Below, in pieces: positions 37,860-48,175 of a DNA stretch of 64,000 nucleotides. This stretch comes from Tritrichomonas foetus (Eukaryota > Parabasalia > Tritrichomonadida > Tritrichomonadidae). Within the stretch, counting starts at the first letter, position 1. Every line of letters starts with the position of its first letter. Below the pieces are notes generated by a model that worked only from the letters and a program-made list of their open reading frames with translations, had not been told where the DNA came from and searched no databases. The translations under genes and the position numbers were made by a program. Where the stretch lies: contig MLAK01000760.1 in assembly GCA_001839685.1 (NCBI GenBank), forward strand, positions 12,040-76,039, in the 5' to 3' direction.

Positions 37860-38400
37860 AATGAAATCAAAGTTATTTTAATTTTTTCCATTGATTTCAA
37901 TGATAGTTAAAATTCTCTATCGTATTGACCTTCTTCGGTCAAGTCTTTGAATTGGTCTGTTCGTTGATAATCTTTTCTGTAGACAAATTTGAATGATTTC
38001 ACATGAATCCATTGTGAAGGAGTAATCACCGATAAATTTGTGAAAAAGTTAAAAAAATTTTTGTTCATACAATTTTCAGAGGCTACGATCAAAAAATTTG
38101 GTGAGAAATTTTAAGATTTTCCTCTGGCATTTCTCGGTAAAAATAGAAAAAAATAATGTCCTCGTAACAGCAAATTTTTGAAAAATATTTTTATCACCGT
38201 AATGTGTTATTTTTTAGACTTTTCATGATGATTCCTCATTTTGAATTTCTTTCACCCTATATGCACCAAATAATGACTGCCTTTTTAAAATGAACCATGA
38301 TTAATTTAGTCAAGCAATCACTTGATTTGGTAATACAATTTTCAGAGAAAGATAAAAATTACGATCAAAATCGTCAGAAAAACAAAAACGATAATAAAAA
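37860..38400. other. Divergent intergenic region
   Basis: AT-rich interval between head-to-head genes at 37832 and 38401. A 61-codon minus-strand frame at 37907-38092 has no supporting features. No RNA gene recognised. Confidence 0.4.
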
Positions 38401-40113
38401 ATGACCTTTGATGAAACTCTTCCATTTCGCTCGCCTCCTCCGACCAATCCGATTGATGAATGGACCCCTCCTGTTTCTTCAGCAAGCTCATTAATTGAGA
38501 ACGTTTTAATGGACCCATCAACACCAATAATTCAGGTTTTAAAAACCCCTGGAATACTTTTGGCTTTTCGCGAAAAAAATCCCGCTCTTATTTTAAGGAT
38601 AACTGAAGATAATTCGATACGCGAAATTATTAAGATTTTTCAAAGCACAGAAGACAAAGATTTGCAAATTATAATTTTTCAATTATTTTTCTCTTCAAAT
38701 TCAAATTTATTACAAACTTTTGCTGGAAATGTTGAATATATTGACTTAGCATCAGAAATTTTCGATAATTCCAAAAAACTTATATTAATCAATGAAAATT
38801 GTGATCATACATCATTCACTGAAAATAGAAAAGATATAAATATTGAACAATCTCATAATTATTGTGGTGGTCATTTGAATGATGCAAACTTTTCTTATTG
38901 TGATGATTTTCCAATGAATATTAAACAAACGATATACAACATTGGAATCACAACTCAAATTTTCTTAAAAGCAATTAAAAATGCACCTGCTGAAGTGCTT
39001 ACTGTGTTATTAAAATCAGACAATTTTTTCAAGCTTATTTTAGAAAATTTGGAAATTGAACCAATTTTTCAAATGGCACAACAAATGGTTCAATTACAGC
39101 CTGTTTGGTTTCATACTTATTTATGGGGATATTTGGTTGCTTATATTAATGAAAGAACAAAAATGCCAGAAATTCCAAAAAATTGGAATGTTCACATTCC
39201 AAGTATTTCAAATTGTTTTTCTGTCAAGTTAAATAGTGAACAACGCAGTCGAGTCTTAAATCTATTCACACGTTTCTTTCAAACTTTTATGGATCAGGCA
39301 TCAGATTTTAATGATGCTGTAAATTCTTTATTTTCATTCATCATTTCGACCTCTTTTGATATGAAAGAACGTTTGGCCCTCTTTGATATAGGACAATTTT
39401 TACCATCTAATAATAAACTTCTTGATATTGCTTTAGATATAATCGATGAGAGAATCATGAATACCGAACTAACTCAAAAAGCACTTGATTATTTAACTTT
39501 TTATTATGATGGGAAAAAAATTGAACCAATTGTAAATTTTCTGTTTCGAGCTTTGAATCCAGAAAGTATAAATCATTTTATGAGATATGGGCCAAATAAC
39601 TTTGTTTTACAGTCATTGATAAATTTAATTGATAAAATGATGGAAAGAGCATTATATCCAAGATTTTTTGCAAAGGTTGTACAACACTGTATAAGTTATT
39701 CGTGGAATAATAATGTTTTAAATAAACACATACTTTTCCTGTCTACTTGTTTATCAATTGGAGAAATAGTTGGTGATATGCCAAGTTGGGACGGATGGAC
39801 AATTTTTCAAGAAAATGTTGTTGATCAATTTTCAAGGCATTTGAATTTTACTAAAGATGAAAAAATAAATACAAAAAATTGGGATAATCAACTTATAAAT
39901 AAACTTTTAACTCATTCATCTGTCATTGAAATGACAATTGAAGATCAAAGGCCATTTTATTATGATTTAGCAAATGAATCGGATGAAACGAGATCAGCAG
40001 AATCTGGTTCATATGCCATCACAACTTCAGATTTTAGTGATTCTGATGAAATTGAACTCACTACTCAAGCAGGGTACACAGCATCTCAGGCACATATTCA
40101 TACAAATCAATAA
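38401..40113 (+). CDS. SAPS-like protein (candidate PP6/Sit4 phosphatase regulatory subunit)
   Basis: 570 residues, almost all alpha-helical and hydrophobic in a HEAT/armadillo manner. The order of elements suggests the SAPS family. After a Pro-rich start there is SSLIENVLMDPSTPIIQVLK, then LLAFREKNPALILRI (family position of the 'ECK..N..LL.FL' segment), and FQSTEDKDLQIIIFQLFFSSNSNLLQTF. SAPS proteins are scaffolds for the type 2A-related phosphatase PP6/Sit4 in cell-cycle and nutrient signalling. The match is a pattern impression and is diverged, so function is tentative. The C-terminus is acidic and Ser-rich (SDETRSAESGSYAITTSDFSDSDE), typical of a phosphorylated tail. A second frame continues directly downstream (see 40137). 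Confidence 0.65.
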   Translation: MTFDETLPFRSPPPTNPIDEWTPPVSSASSLIENVLMDPSTPIIQVLKTPGILLAFREKNPALILRITEDNSIREIIKIFQSTEDKDLQIIIFQLFFSSNSNLLQTFAGNVEYIDLASEIFDNSKKLILINENCDHTSFTENRKDINIEQSHNYCGGHLNDANFSYCDDFPMNIKQTIYNIGITTQIFLKAIKNAPAEVLTVLLKSDNFFKLILENLEIEPIFQMAQQMVQLQPVWFHTYLWGYLVAYINERTKMPEIPKNWNVHIPSISNCFSVKLNSEQRSRVLNLFTRFFQTFMDQASDFNDAVNSLFSFIISTSFDMKERLALFDIGQFLPSNNKLLDIALDIIDERIMNTELTQKALDYLTFYYDGKKIEPIVNFLFRALNPESINHFMRYGPNNFVLQSLINLIDKMMERALYPRFFAKVVQHCISYSWNNNVLNKHILFLSTCLSIGEIVGDMPSWDGWTIFQENVVDQFSRHLNFTKDEKINTKNWDNQLINKLLTHSSVIEMTIEDQRPFYYDLANESDETRSAESGSYAITTSDFSDSDEIELTTQAGYTASQAHIHTNQ

Positions 40114-40136
40114 TTAGCACAAATGTAAATTCAGAT

Positions 40137-40340
40137 ATGAGATCAGGATTCAACAATCATTCAAACACAAACAAAAATAATGAATGTACCTATTATATTC
40201 CAACACAAAATCCTTTTGAGGTTTATCAACCAAGAAAAAGATCGCAATCAATGAATTATGGATCCCAAGATATTCACCATGTTCATCATCAAACTCGATC
40301 CAAGGATGATACTGATGATAAAAAATGTTTGATATATTGA
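40137..40340 (+). CDS. Short reading frame abutting the SAPS-like gene (possible displaced C-terminus)
   Basis: 67 codons starting 24 nt after the preceding stop, in the -1 frame relative to the SAPS-like gene. That frame is also open back through the last ~50 bp of the upstream gene. The sequence (NPFEVYQPRKRSQSMNYG, ending in TDDKKCLIY) has varied, protein-like composition with a basic Ser motif resembling a phosphorylation site. It could be a separate micro-protein, the true C-terminus of the SAPS-like protein displaced by an indel, or chance. I cannot decide. Confidence 0.3.
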   Translation: MRSGFNNHSNTNKNNECTYYIPTQNPFEVYQPRKRSQSMNYGSQDIHHVHHQTRSKDDTDDKKCLIY

Positions 40341-40606
40341 CATGTTAAAAATAAATTGTTTGTTTGTTTTAAAAATTTATTATTATTATTAATTTTTGAA
40401 CTTAAAACCATTGAGATATAAGATATCAAGTGAAGAAATGCTTTATATATTGAAAAACTTATTTTAATATTAATTCTGAGGAGACAAGAAAACAATTCTT
40501 TATAATGAAAATTTGTGTAAAACAAAATTTAGCTGATGGCCATTTACAGTCAGAAAAAGTTTGAATTAATTTTTAAACGTAAGCAACTCTTTAAGTCTGA
40601 TTTTCC

Positions 40607-42148
40607 ATGAACATGGAAGAAAGTTCTTCGAGTTCGATGTATAGTCAATCATTATACAGTGAAAACAATACCTTATCCAGTTCTATAGAATCAATGTCTG
40701 ACAATGAATTTAATATGATGCAAAATGAAATTTTGATTTCTGGGCAAAAACTTGAGCCACTGATAAATGCATATGCCAAAAATCATAAATTATCAAATTC
40801 CTTTCTTCCAATTCAAAATTTATTTGATTTATTCAAAAGAGAATTAAAAATGAATTTAATTTTAAGACAAAATTTAATCAAAGAAAGAAATAAAATTCAG
40901 AGTATTTCACAAACGTTGAAACTAGAAGAATCTCAAAAACAAGCTTTTTTTGATAAAATTTCACACTATTTACCAGAAGTCTTATCAAATTACGAAGAGG
41001 CTACTGAATATATAATTAAAAACTCAAAGTTGTTTAAACAAAGCAACAAATTTGAAAAGAAAAAGAATGAAATCTATCAAATTGTTGATTCGCTTAAAGA
41101 AGAAAACCAAAGACTTATTCATGAAAAAGAACAAATTAAAGAATCTTTTGAATTTGAAGAATCCCAAAGATTACTTGAAATGACTCAATTGTTATCAACT
41201 AATGAAGTATTGACAGAAAAAAATAGTGCATTCATTCATCAAATCGATCAATTGCATGAGAAATGTGGTAAATATGAAGCCATGTTAAAAACCAAGGATT
41301 CTATGATTGAGGAATTAAAAAATAAAATTGATCATAAAAAGAGGAAAAACTCTACCCTAAAAAAAGAAAACAATGAGCTAAAATCAACAAAAAATTCACA
41401 AATTAATGATTTACAAGCCAAAATGAAAATGTCTAAGACTATAAATGATGATTTAACATCACAAAACCTTGAACTCAAAACTCAATTAGATGAAAGTAGT
41501 GAAAAATTGCAAAAGGCAAACAATGAATTGAGTCAATTAAGAATTAAGATTAAAAAAATAGAGCTTATTGAAGATGATTATTCAAATATAAAAAAGAAAA
41601 ACCAAGAATTAAAAAAGAAACTCGCTAATAATGAAGAAAATGAAGCAAAATGTGAAAAGTATGAAGAGATAATTCATGAAAGTAAAGATAGTATAATTAA
41701 CTTAAGAAAAAAATGTAGACATTTTCGATTATTATCAAAAGAACTTGCATCCCAATTAGAACAACAAAAGAATGATCAAGAAGCCTCTAAAGATATGATT
41801 TTGAAACTAAAGGCGAGAATAAATAATCTTGATGATCTTCATCAGCAAGCTGTTAATGAAATTCAATCACAGCACTTACTTCAATCAGAAGCGACTAATA
41901 ACAAACTTTTAACACTTGAAGAAAAGTTTCACTCAATCCAAAAAAATTATCGCTTCTGTGCAGCTGAAAATAAAAGACTCGTATTTCAACTTAGAGAAGT
42001 CTCTTCTGATATCAATAGATTAGAAAGCGAAAATGCCAAACTTCAGACAAAAGTTGAAAGATTAGAAAGAGATTTAAGTGATTCACAGGATATTGCATCA
42101 ATTGGAAATCCAGCCAATTTCACCGAAAATGATTCAGCAACTTTATAA
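40607..42148 (+). CDS. Long coiled-coil protein
   Basis: 513 residues starting at ATG 40607 (a second Met follows two codons later). A Ser-rich head of about 35 residues precedes a globular helical portion (about 40-130: LEPLINAYAKNHKLSNSF, LFDLFKRELKMNLILRQNLI). From about residue 145 to 495 it is almost continuous heptad-pattern coiled coil rich in Lys, Glu, Asn and Leu. No enzymatic motif. Such proteins are usually structural or scaffold parts of centrosome/basal-body or cytoskeletal assemblies; here that is only inference. The gene is convergent with the Sel1-repeat gene, 130 bp between stops. Confidence 0.85.
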   Translation: MNMEESSSSSMYSQSLYSENNTLSSSIESMSDNEFNMMQNEILISGQKLEPLINAYAKNHKLSNSFLPIQNLFDLFKRELKMNLILRQNLIKERNKIQSISQTLKLEESQKQAFFDKISHYLPEVLSNYEEATEYIIKNSKLFKQSNKFEKKKNEIYQIVDSLKEENQRLIHEKEQIKESFEFEESQRLLEMTQLLSTNEVLTEKNSAFIHQIDQLHEKCGKYEAMLKTKDSMIEELKNKIDHKKRKNSTLKKENNELKSTKNSQINDLQAKMKMSKTINDDLTSQNLELKTQLDESSEKLQKANNELSQLRIKIKKIELIEDDYSNIKKKNQELKKKLANNEENEAKCEKYEEIIHESKDSIINLRKKCRHFRLLSKELASQLEQQKNDQEASKDMILKLKARINNLDDLHQQAVNEIQSQHLLQSEATNNKLLTLEEKFHSIQKNYRFCAAENKRLVFQLREVSSDINRLESENAKLQTKVERLERDLSDSQDIASIGNPANFTENDSATL

Positions 42149-42187
42149 TATATTATTATTTATGTTATGTTATTATATTTCTGCGGC

Positions 42188-42211
42188 TATTATGAAATTA
42201 TGTTCATAATA
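42188..42211. repeat. Inverted repeat between convergent genes
   Basis: A 9-bp inverted repeat, TATTATGAA (42188-42196) and TTCATAATA (42203-42211), with a 6-nt loop in the short spacer between two convergent genes. It could fold in either 3' untranslated region. In such AT-rich DNA it may be chance. Confidence 0.4.
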
Positions 42212-42278
42212 AAATATATTTATAGTAATTCATGAATATAATTTTTTTTACTACAAACAAAATAAAATCTATAATTTT

Positions 42279-45155
42279 CTATACGCATATATAAGTGTGT
42301 TTAGCATCTGGTTTCTTGATCACACCTTTGTGATGACTTGTTATTGATTTTTTGGTCATTTGGATCATCTTTAAAGATCTTTTTGATTTTTTTTGCTTCA
42401 TTAGTGTCTGCTTTTTTAATTTTTCTATCCATGGTGCAGAATCACAAAGCATTTTGACTCTTGTTTCAGTTGGGACTTCGTTATTGGCAGCAATGATAAG
42501 CATTGCACCTTGATGGCCATTTTTAGCAGAATCGTTCAGAATACTCATGCCTTCTTTTTCTCTTGTAGGAGTTTTCATCATCAAAATAGCATTATTTACT
42601 GAATGATTCGTATTTTTAGTTTTAGATCCACCTTTATGACATTGTCTACTCATTACAAAATTAGTTAATGAGTTTTGATTCTCAAATTGATGCTGATCTC
42701 TTCCTATATTTGTAAAATAAATTCCTTTTTCAATTGCTTTTTCAGCAAATTCTAAAGCAATATCAACATTTGGAGTATCATCAAATCCTTCACCACGTGC
42801 GAGACAACAGGCAAAACAATACATTCCACAAGGGCATCCCATACTAGCACTCTCTTCAAAGAGCTTGAAAGCTTGATGTATGTCGGGCTGGTTATTTTCT
42901 GTTGCTCGGCCACGTGCAAGCATTAATCCAAGTCCAAACATTCCCAAATTGTTTTGATGTTCTGCTGATCTTTCATAATACATTTTAGCATCAGGTATTG
43001 ATGAAGGAATTCCATCACCATATTCATAGCATCTGCCTAAATAATAATCAGCATATGATTCACCAAGATCAGAAGCCTCTTTGAAATGATTAATGGCATT
43101 TGTTCCATTCATTTCTGTTGCAATTCCTCGTAATTCATATAATCCTCTTTTCGTTAAAGCTTGGGGATGTTTTTGATCACTCGCTTTACAATAGTTAACA
43201 AATGCGAGTTCAAAATCAGCTTTATCAACACATTTCCCTTCTTCATATAATCTACCAAGCCAGAATTGGCCATCTGCATAATTTTGCTTTGCTGATGATT
43301 CAAAAAGCTCAAAGGCTTCTTGATAATCGCCTCTTTCATATAAAATTTTTCCAAGTTCACATTGTCCAATAGCATGATTATGTTGTGCTGATTCACAAAA
43401 CCAAAGTTCAGCATCACTTTCATTTTGCTCACTTTGGAAAATTTTCCCTAAAGTAAACATTGATTCCACATGATTTTTCTCAGCTGCAAGTTTAAATTGA
43501 TTTTTAGAATCCTCTACGTCTTTAACAATTCCTCTACCATGAAGAAGACATAATCCATATTCATATAAAGATTTAGGATGTTCTAAAAGAGCGGCAGTTT
43601 GAAAATTTTTCATTGCGTCGACATCACTTTGATCTAAAATATCATCAATACCCTTTTTATATAATAAACCAAGATGATACAAAGCTGGTGCATAGTTCTG
43701 TGCTGCAGAAAGTCTATAATTATTAATAGCTATTTTGATATCAACAGTTGTTCCTAATCCTGTTTCATGCGATCTTCCCAGGTGATATTCACCAGGTGCG
43801 CATTTTTGTGATGCACTACTACGAAAATAATCGACACCCATTTTTTCATTCTTTGGACCACCCCAGCCTCTTTGTAAGCATTTGCCATATCTATCTTCAG
43901 CAAAAGGATGTCTTTGATCAGCAGCTCTTCGATAATACGAAGAGGCAAGTTTAATATCTTTATTAACACCTTTTCCTTGTTCATAAAGGCGTCCAAGAGC
44001 ATATTCACCATCAGCAAAATGCTGATCTGCTGCTAATTTATAATAATGAGATGCAAGTTCAAAATTTTGTTCAATAAACTCTCCTTTTTCTAAGTAATCA
44101 CCATACTTGAATTGTCCTAGAGCTTTTCCTTTATCAGCTGCTGCTTTATAATATGAAAGTGCACCAGGTGGAAATTTTGTCACACCAAAACCTTGTTCGA
44201 GACATTTCGCAAAAACCAATTGTGCTCTTCCATAACCATTATCAGCAGCTAATTTGTATAATCTAGCAGCCTCTGTTTCACTCTTTCTCACAGCTTTACC
44301 ACTCTCAAATAGACGACCAAGACAGAATTGACCATGTGCATCGCCATTATCAGATGCCATTCGATATTGTGCAGATGCTTTATCTATGTTCATTTTTACA
44401 CCGCGTCCGAATTCTAATGCTATTCCATAATAGCATTGTGCATGTGGATTACCAGAAATTGCAGCCCTTTGAAAATAAGAAACAGCTGTGGCTTCATCAC
44501 GATTTACACCTCTTCCTTTAAAAAGCATTAAATTATAATAAAGCTCACCATATTCATCATGTTTTTCGGCAGCTTTTTTAAAATAGATGACGGCTTTTTT
44601 ATCATCCTTGACTACACCTATTCCATTTGCTAAACAGCGACCAAAACAATAAGTTGCATGAATATTATTCAATTCAGATGCTCTTTTATACATTTCTGCT
44701 GCTTTTCTTAAGTCTTTTGCAACACCATCACCATATTCTAGACATCTTCCATAATTGCATAAACCTTCAGGACAATTCATTTCAGCAGCAATCTTAAAAT
44801 GAGAAACCGCACCAATTTGATCTGCCCTCGTTCCTTCACCATTAAAAAGACAATACCCTAAATTATTATGCCCTTTCGAGCATCCATGGTTAGAAGATTG
44901 CTCATAATTGTGAAATGCTTGATTTAAATTATATTGTGTGCCTTGGCCCGTATGGAAACAAAATCCAACATCACATTCACTGGTTGCATCCCCACGGTCG
45001 GCCGATTGTCTTAAAAGTCTGAATCCCTCATTGACATTTTTTTTAACTCCAGTTCCGTCCAGAAAAATGAGGCCAAGTAAACGTTCGGCTTCAGGGTCAC
45101 CTAAAGATACACGTCTTTCTATTTCAATCACTGATATCTGTTGAAGTTTGCTCAT
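42279..45155 (-). CDS. Long Sel1-repeat protein
   Basis: 958 residues from the ATG at 45155 (MSKLQQISV); the upstream in-frame codon at 45167 is TTG. Nearly the whole protein consists of some twenty or more Sel1 repeats of about 36 residues with the recurring pattern A...YG.C...G.GV..D...A..YY..AA..G. Repeat-rich scaffolds of this type bind other proteins, for example in ER quality control (SEL1/Hrd3) or bacterial-like signalling. This one has no signal peptide or membrane segment, so it is probably cytosolic. The last ~130 residues lose the repeat pattern and end in a basic Lys-rich tail. In trichomonads many Sel1 arrays are attached to kinase domains; none is visible here. A TCACA initiator-like motif lies 18-22 nt upstream. 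Confidence 0.93.
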   Translation of the reverse strand: MSKLQQISVIEIERRVSLGDPEAERLLGLIFLDGTGVKKNVNEGFRLLRQSADRGDATSECDVGFCFHTGQGTQYNLNQAFHNYEQSSNHGCSKGHNNLGYCLFNGEGTRADQIGAVSHFKIAAEMNCPEGLCNYGRCLEYGDGVAKDLRKAAEMYKRASELNNIHATYCFGRCLANGIGVVKDDKKAVIYFKKAAEKHDEYGELYYNLMLFKGRGVNRDEATAVSYFQRAAISGNPHAQCYYGIALEFGRGVKMNIDKASAQYRMASDNGDAHGQFCLGRLFESGKAVRKSETEAARLYKLAADNGYGRAQLVFAKCLEQGFGVTKFPPGALSYYKAAADKGKALGQFKYGDYLEKGEFIEQNFELASHYYKLAADQHFADGEYALGRLYEQGKGVNKDIKLASSYYRRAADQRHPFAEDRYGKCLQRGWGGPKNEKMGVDYFRSSASQKCAPGEYHLGRSHETGLGTTVDIKIAINNYRLSAAQNYAPALYHLGLLYKKGIDDILDQSDVDAMKNFQTAALLEHPKSLYEYGLCLLHGRGIVKDVEDSKNQFKLAAEKNHVESMFTLGKIFQSEQNESDAELWFCESAQHNHAIGQCELGKILYERGDYQEAFELFESSAKQNYADGQFWLGRLYEEGKCVDKADFELAFVNYCKASDQKHPQALTKRGLYELRGIATEMNGTNAINHFKEASDLGESYADYYLGRCYEYGDGIPSSIPDAKMYYERSAEHQNNLGMFGLGLMLARGRATENNQPDIHQAFKLFEESASMGCPCGMYCFACCLARGEGFDDTPNVDIALEFAEKAIEKGIYFTNIGRDQHQFENQNSLTNFVMSRQCHKGGSKTKNTNHSVNNAILMMKTPTREKEGMSILNDSAKNGHQGAMLIIAANNEVPTETRVKMLCDSAPWIEKLKKQTLMKQKKSKRSLKMIQMTKKSITSHHKGVIKKPDAKHTYICV

Positions 45156-45172
45156 TTTATTATTCAACTTTT

Positions 45173-45177
45173 TGTGA
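45173..45177 (-). promoter_or_regulatory. Initiator-like element (TCACA)
   Basis: TCACA on the minus strand, 18-22 nt upstream of the preferred ATG at 45155. This supports that start over the upstream TTG. Confidence 0.3.
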
Positions 45178-46587
45178 ACTTTTGGATTTTCGAAATAAAA
45201 AATACAATAAACTTTTTAACATTATATATGGTCATTTATTGAATGTTATGATAACTTTTTCAATGATATCATTCAATCAGAAATCACCTAGGATTTTAAC
45301 GTGTTTTTTAGATTTTCCCCAAAACTCCAAAATGAAAAAAATTGATAAAAAGCTGTAATCAATCTTATGAGATTTTTATGTGATGTCATGATGATTCATC
45401 ATTGATGAGCTATATCTCACTCCGATTTTAAATATTTGTGATCGCAAAAAAATCTCATTTTCATTTTTTTAGGATTTTTATTTCAATATTTCAAAACTTA
45501 GGGAGAAATGCATTTTAAATATAAATGCGCCAACTAATTACGATGTTATGGCATTTTATTTAAATTAATCATTAAAGGATTTCGCCCAAATCAATCAATA
45601 CGTAATTTTTCACGAGATTTATATAAAATATGAAAAGAAAATTATTATAATATAAGATTATGGGATATTGCATAGTAGAATACGAGATATTTTTATTTTA
45701 AGAAAAAACAGTTATTTTCAAAAAGTGGAATTATAATTTGATTTCAAAACCTTTCTCGGCAAGTATGTGATAAAATAGTGCAAAGCTCCCATTAGCTTCT
45801 TCAATGGATTTCACAAATGATTTGTTTCCTCATTTCTTCATTTATCGTTGCAATTTTCTTTGTTCAATAATTCATTAGTTCTTAAAAAAACCTATTTAAT
45901 TGAATCAAAAAACATAAGTTAAGAGTGGTGTAAAAGAAATAATATTATTTTCTGCTAAATATTTCTTACTGAAAGTTTTAATGAAATGAATTATCTATGA
46001 TCGTGATTTGTCACGACATGCCAAATTTCATTAAAATAGACATAAATACTGTTAGGAACAATCATATCCGTGTAATTATACAAAATATAATAAATTATAT
46101 TATTACATCAAATTTCAAAATGATGATGGAATCTTGAATTTAATATATGAACTCTAATATGTATATAGAGAAATGGCCTTTTTAGGAACTCATTTCCCAA
46201 AAAATATTTTCTGGTTTGCCTCTGAGAATTTTTTGGAAAAAATTTCGGAAACTTTGTGAAAAAGTGGATTGCGCGATTATTTGATGTGCAAATCATTTTG
46301 CTCTAGTACTTCTTACAATAAAAAATATTTTATAAGAATGTAATACTAGTCATTATATCAAAGTGTCTTATTACCGGTTCAGCTTCGATGAACCGTAAAT
46401 CATAACGAATCTGGACCAGTTATCAACCACTTTTATAAATTGACTAATACTCATTATTGGTGAGTCATCTTATGGTTGCTGCCTCAAAACGATTCCAGCA
46501 GGAAATACGATATGGAATTCATGTGCGATATCGCGGTGGAAAATTATCGTCAAGGTCAAATTATAGGTCAATGTGTCAAAAAGGACA
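45178..46587. other. Long intergenic region
   Basis: About 1.4 kb of AT-rich sequence between head-to-head genes. I find no convincing gene; a 62-codon minus-strand frame at 46108-46296 is unsupported. A small hairpin-forming motif, CGGTTCA/TGAACCG with a 7-nt loop, lies near 46374-46394. No tRNA or other RNA gene recognised. Confidence 0.4.
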
Positions 46588-48138
46588 ATGTTTTTCTTTC
46601 TCATTCATTTTTCGACGGAATCAGCATTAGTTATTGACTTAGGTGGTCAATATGTCAAAGCATGTATAGTATCTGAGCAGGGATCAATATCATTCATCAA
46701 TAATGAAAACTTGGCACCTTTCATTCCATTTGCATATGCAAAAACAACTAGTTCATCACTCATTGGTGATGAAGCCATAAGACAGCTGAAGAATAATCGT
46801 ACAATTGGAGGACAATTTATTGGTGCTATTTTTGGAAAAAATAGAAAATATTTATCTCAAAATCAAGAACTTTATAAATTGTCAGATTCATCTTTTTTTG
46901 ACCAAATACATCCTGCTAGTCTTCTGCTATATTTTCTTACAGAATTTTCGAAATATGCTACCCCAAATAGAACTGCCAAAACAATTCTGATTGTGCCTGG
47001 TTATACAACTCCATTTATTCGCACACAAATTGACATTATTGCCAAAGTTTCTTTTTTCAATGATATAAATATAGTCACAGATGTGGAATGTTTATCAGCT
47101 TTGCTCATTGAAAAGTATTCAGATCATGTATTAGATAGTTTTAAAACTATTATGTTTATTGATTTTGGAAGTTTCTCAACAAAAATTACTTTTATTACAA
47201 TTGGGCCTGGTACAGACAATAAACCTCAAGCATATTTAATTAGATATGCATTTAATGAAAAATGTGGTCTTGAAGAAACTGCATTAAGAATTATGAATAA
47301 TGGTAAAGGTGAATTTAAAAACGGCTATCAAGCAAGCAAACAATCACTAAATCGTGAAAAAGCACGCAAAAAATTACGAAAGATTGAAAATATAGATGAC
47401 TATGATGATGTGTTTGCAACTGAGTTTACGAAACTATATCATGAAACTAAAAATAGTATCCGTGTTGATGAAATTCAGTTAATTGGTGGTGGTGCCAGAC
47501 TTCCATTTGTCACTAATCTTATAAGCAAAATTGTAATCTCTGATAAAACGAATTCATCAAAAGAAAATACAATAATTTCTAAAAATTATAATAATTTCGA
47601 AGCCATTACTGAAGGTGGTGCTTTAATTTACCACATGTACGCGAAAAGTCTGACTTCATCACATAATACTCTCCATCCTATTTATTTTAAGTATCTTTCA
47701 ACAAAATATAAGATCGTTAAGCCAAAAGGAATTATTTATAAATCTTTTTCTGTGCCATTTGAAAAAAATAATGCTACAATTTGTCTAAAAACTCACAAAA
47801 AGTTTGTTCCAAAAGGAATTTCCACGAAATTATTTGAAATGTCGATTGTAAATACAACACAATTAGATAAAAATAGCAAATGGATTTTTTCATTTGTAAC
47901 TCAATATGAAGAACATTATATTCGTTCTGTTAATGCATGCTCTAAGGAAAAATGCGTCGAATTGGAATTACAAAATAATTTTATCTCAGAAATAGATTTA
48001 ATGCTTCAATTTCTTCAGGGAACAAAAGATATGTCTGAAATCATGAAATACATGTCGAACGATAAAAAAACATTTGATAATGATTTTTATGATTTTCTTA
48101 AGAAAAACCTCACCAAAATGCCTGATTGGGAATTATAA
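46588..48138 (+). CDS. Short secretory-pathway Hsp70-like protein (Lhs1/Grp170-like)
   Basis: 516 residues from the ATG at 46588; the upstream in-frame codon at 46573 is GTG. The N-terminus MFFFLIHFSTESA is a short signal peptide. It runs directly into an Hsp70 phosphate-1 strand, LVIDLGGQYVKACIV, an arrangement typical of ER-lumenal Grp170/Lhs1 (HYOU1) proteins. Later motifs are LIVPGYTTPFIRTQIDIIAK (connect 1), MFIDFGSFSTKITFI (phosphate 2) and QLIGGGARLPFVTNLI (adenosine). All are degenerate. Grp170-type proteins act as nucleotide-exchange factors and holdases for BiP in the ER. This protein is much shorter than the usual 850-1,000 residues: after the nucleotide-binding domain only ~150 residues remain, with no acidic loop or long lid. 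It ends in DWEL, which is not a standard KDEL-type signal. The role is inferred from family resemblance. Confidence 0.78.
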   Translation: MFFFLIHFSTESALVIDLGGQYVKACIVSEQGSISFINNENLAPFIPFAYAKTTSSSLIGDEAIRQLKNNRTIGGQFIGAIFGKNRKYLSQNQELYKLSDSSFFDQIHPASLLLYFLTEFSKYATPNRTAKTILIVPGYTTPFIRTQIDIIAKVSFFNDINIVTDVECLSALLIEKYSDHVLDSFKTIMFIDFGSFSTKITFITIGPGTDNKPQAYLIRYAFNEKCGLEETALRIMNNGKGEFKNGYQASKQSLNREKARKKLRKIENIDDYDDVFATEFTKLYHETKNSIRVDEIQLIGGGARLPFVTNLISKIVISDKTNSSKENTIISKNYNNFEAITEGGALIYHMYAKSLTSSHNTLHPIYFKYLSTKYKIVKPKGIIYKSFSVPFEKNNATICLKTHKKFVPKGISTKLFEMSIVNTTQLDKNSKWIFSFVTQYEEHYIRSVNACSKEKCVELELQNNFISEIDLMLQFLQGTKDMSEIMKYMSNDKKTFDNDFYDFLKKNLTKMPDWEL

Positions 48139-48139
48139 C

Positions 48140-48175
48140 TTATAACTTATGCACTATTGTAATCATAAGTTATAA
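48140..48175 (+). repeat. 3' stem-loop directly after the Lhs1-like gene
   Basis: A perfect 12-bp inverted repeat, TTATAACTTATG (48140-48151) and CATAAGTTATAA (48164-48175), with a 12-nt loop, begins 2 nt after the stop codon. In the mRNA it would form an AU-rich hairpin at the very start of the 3' untranslated region. A role in 3'-end formation or stability is possible but unproven. Confidence 0.6.

Noticed and set aside
46108..46296. 62-codon minus-strand frame in the long intergenic region
   Set aside because: No motif, and no initiator-like element nearby was noticed.
46374..46394. Short hairpin as a possible RNA gene
   Set aside because: Only a 7-bp stem; no tRNA cloverleaf or conserved boxes around it.
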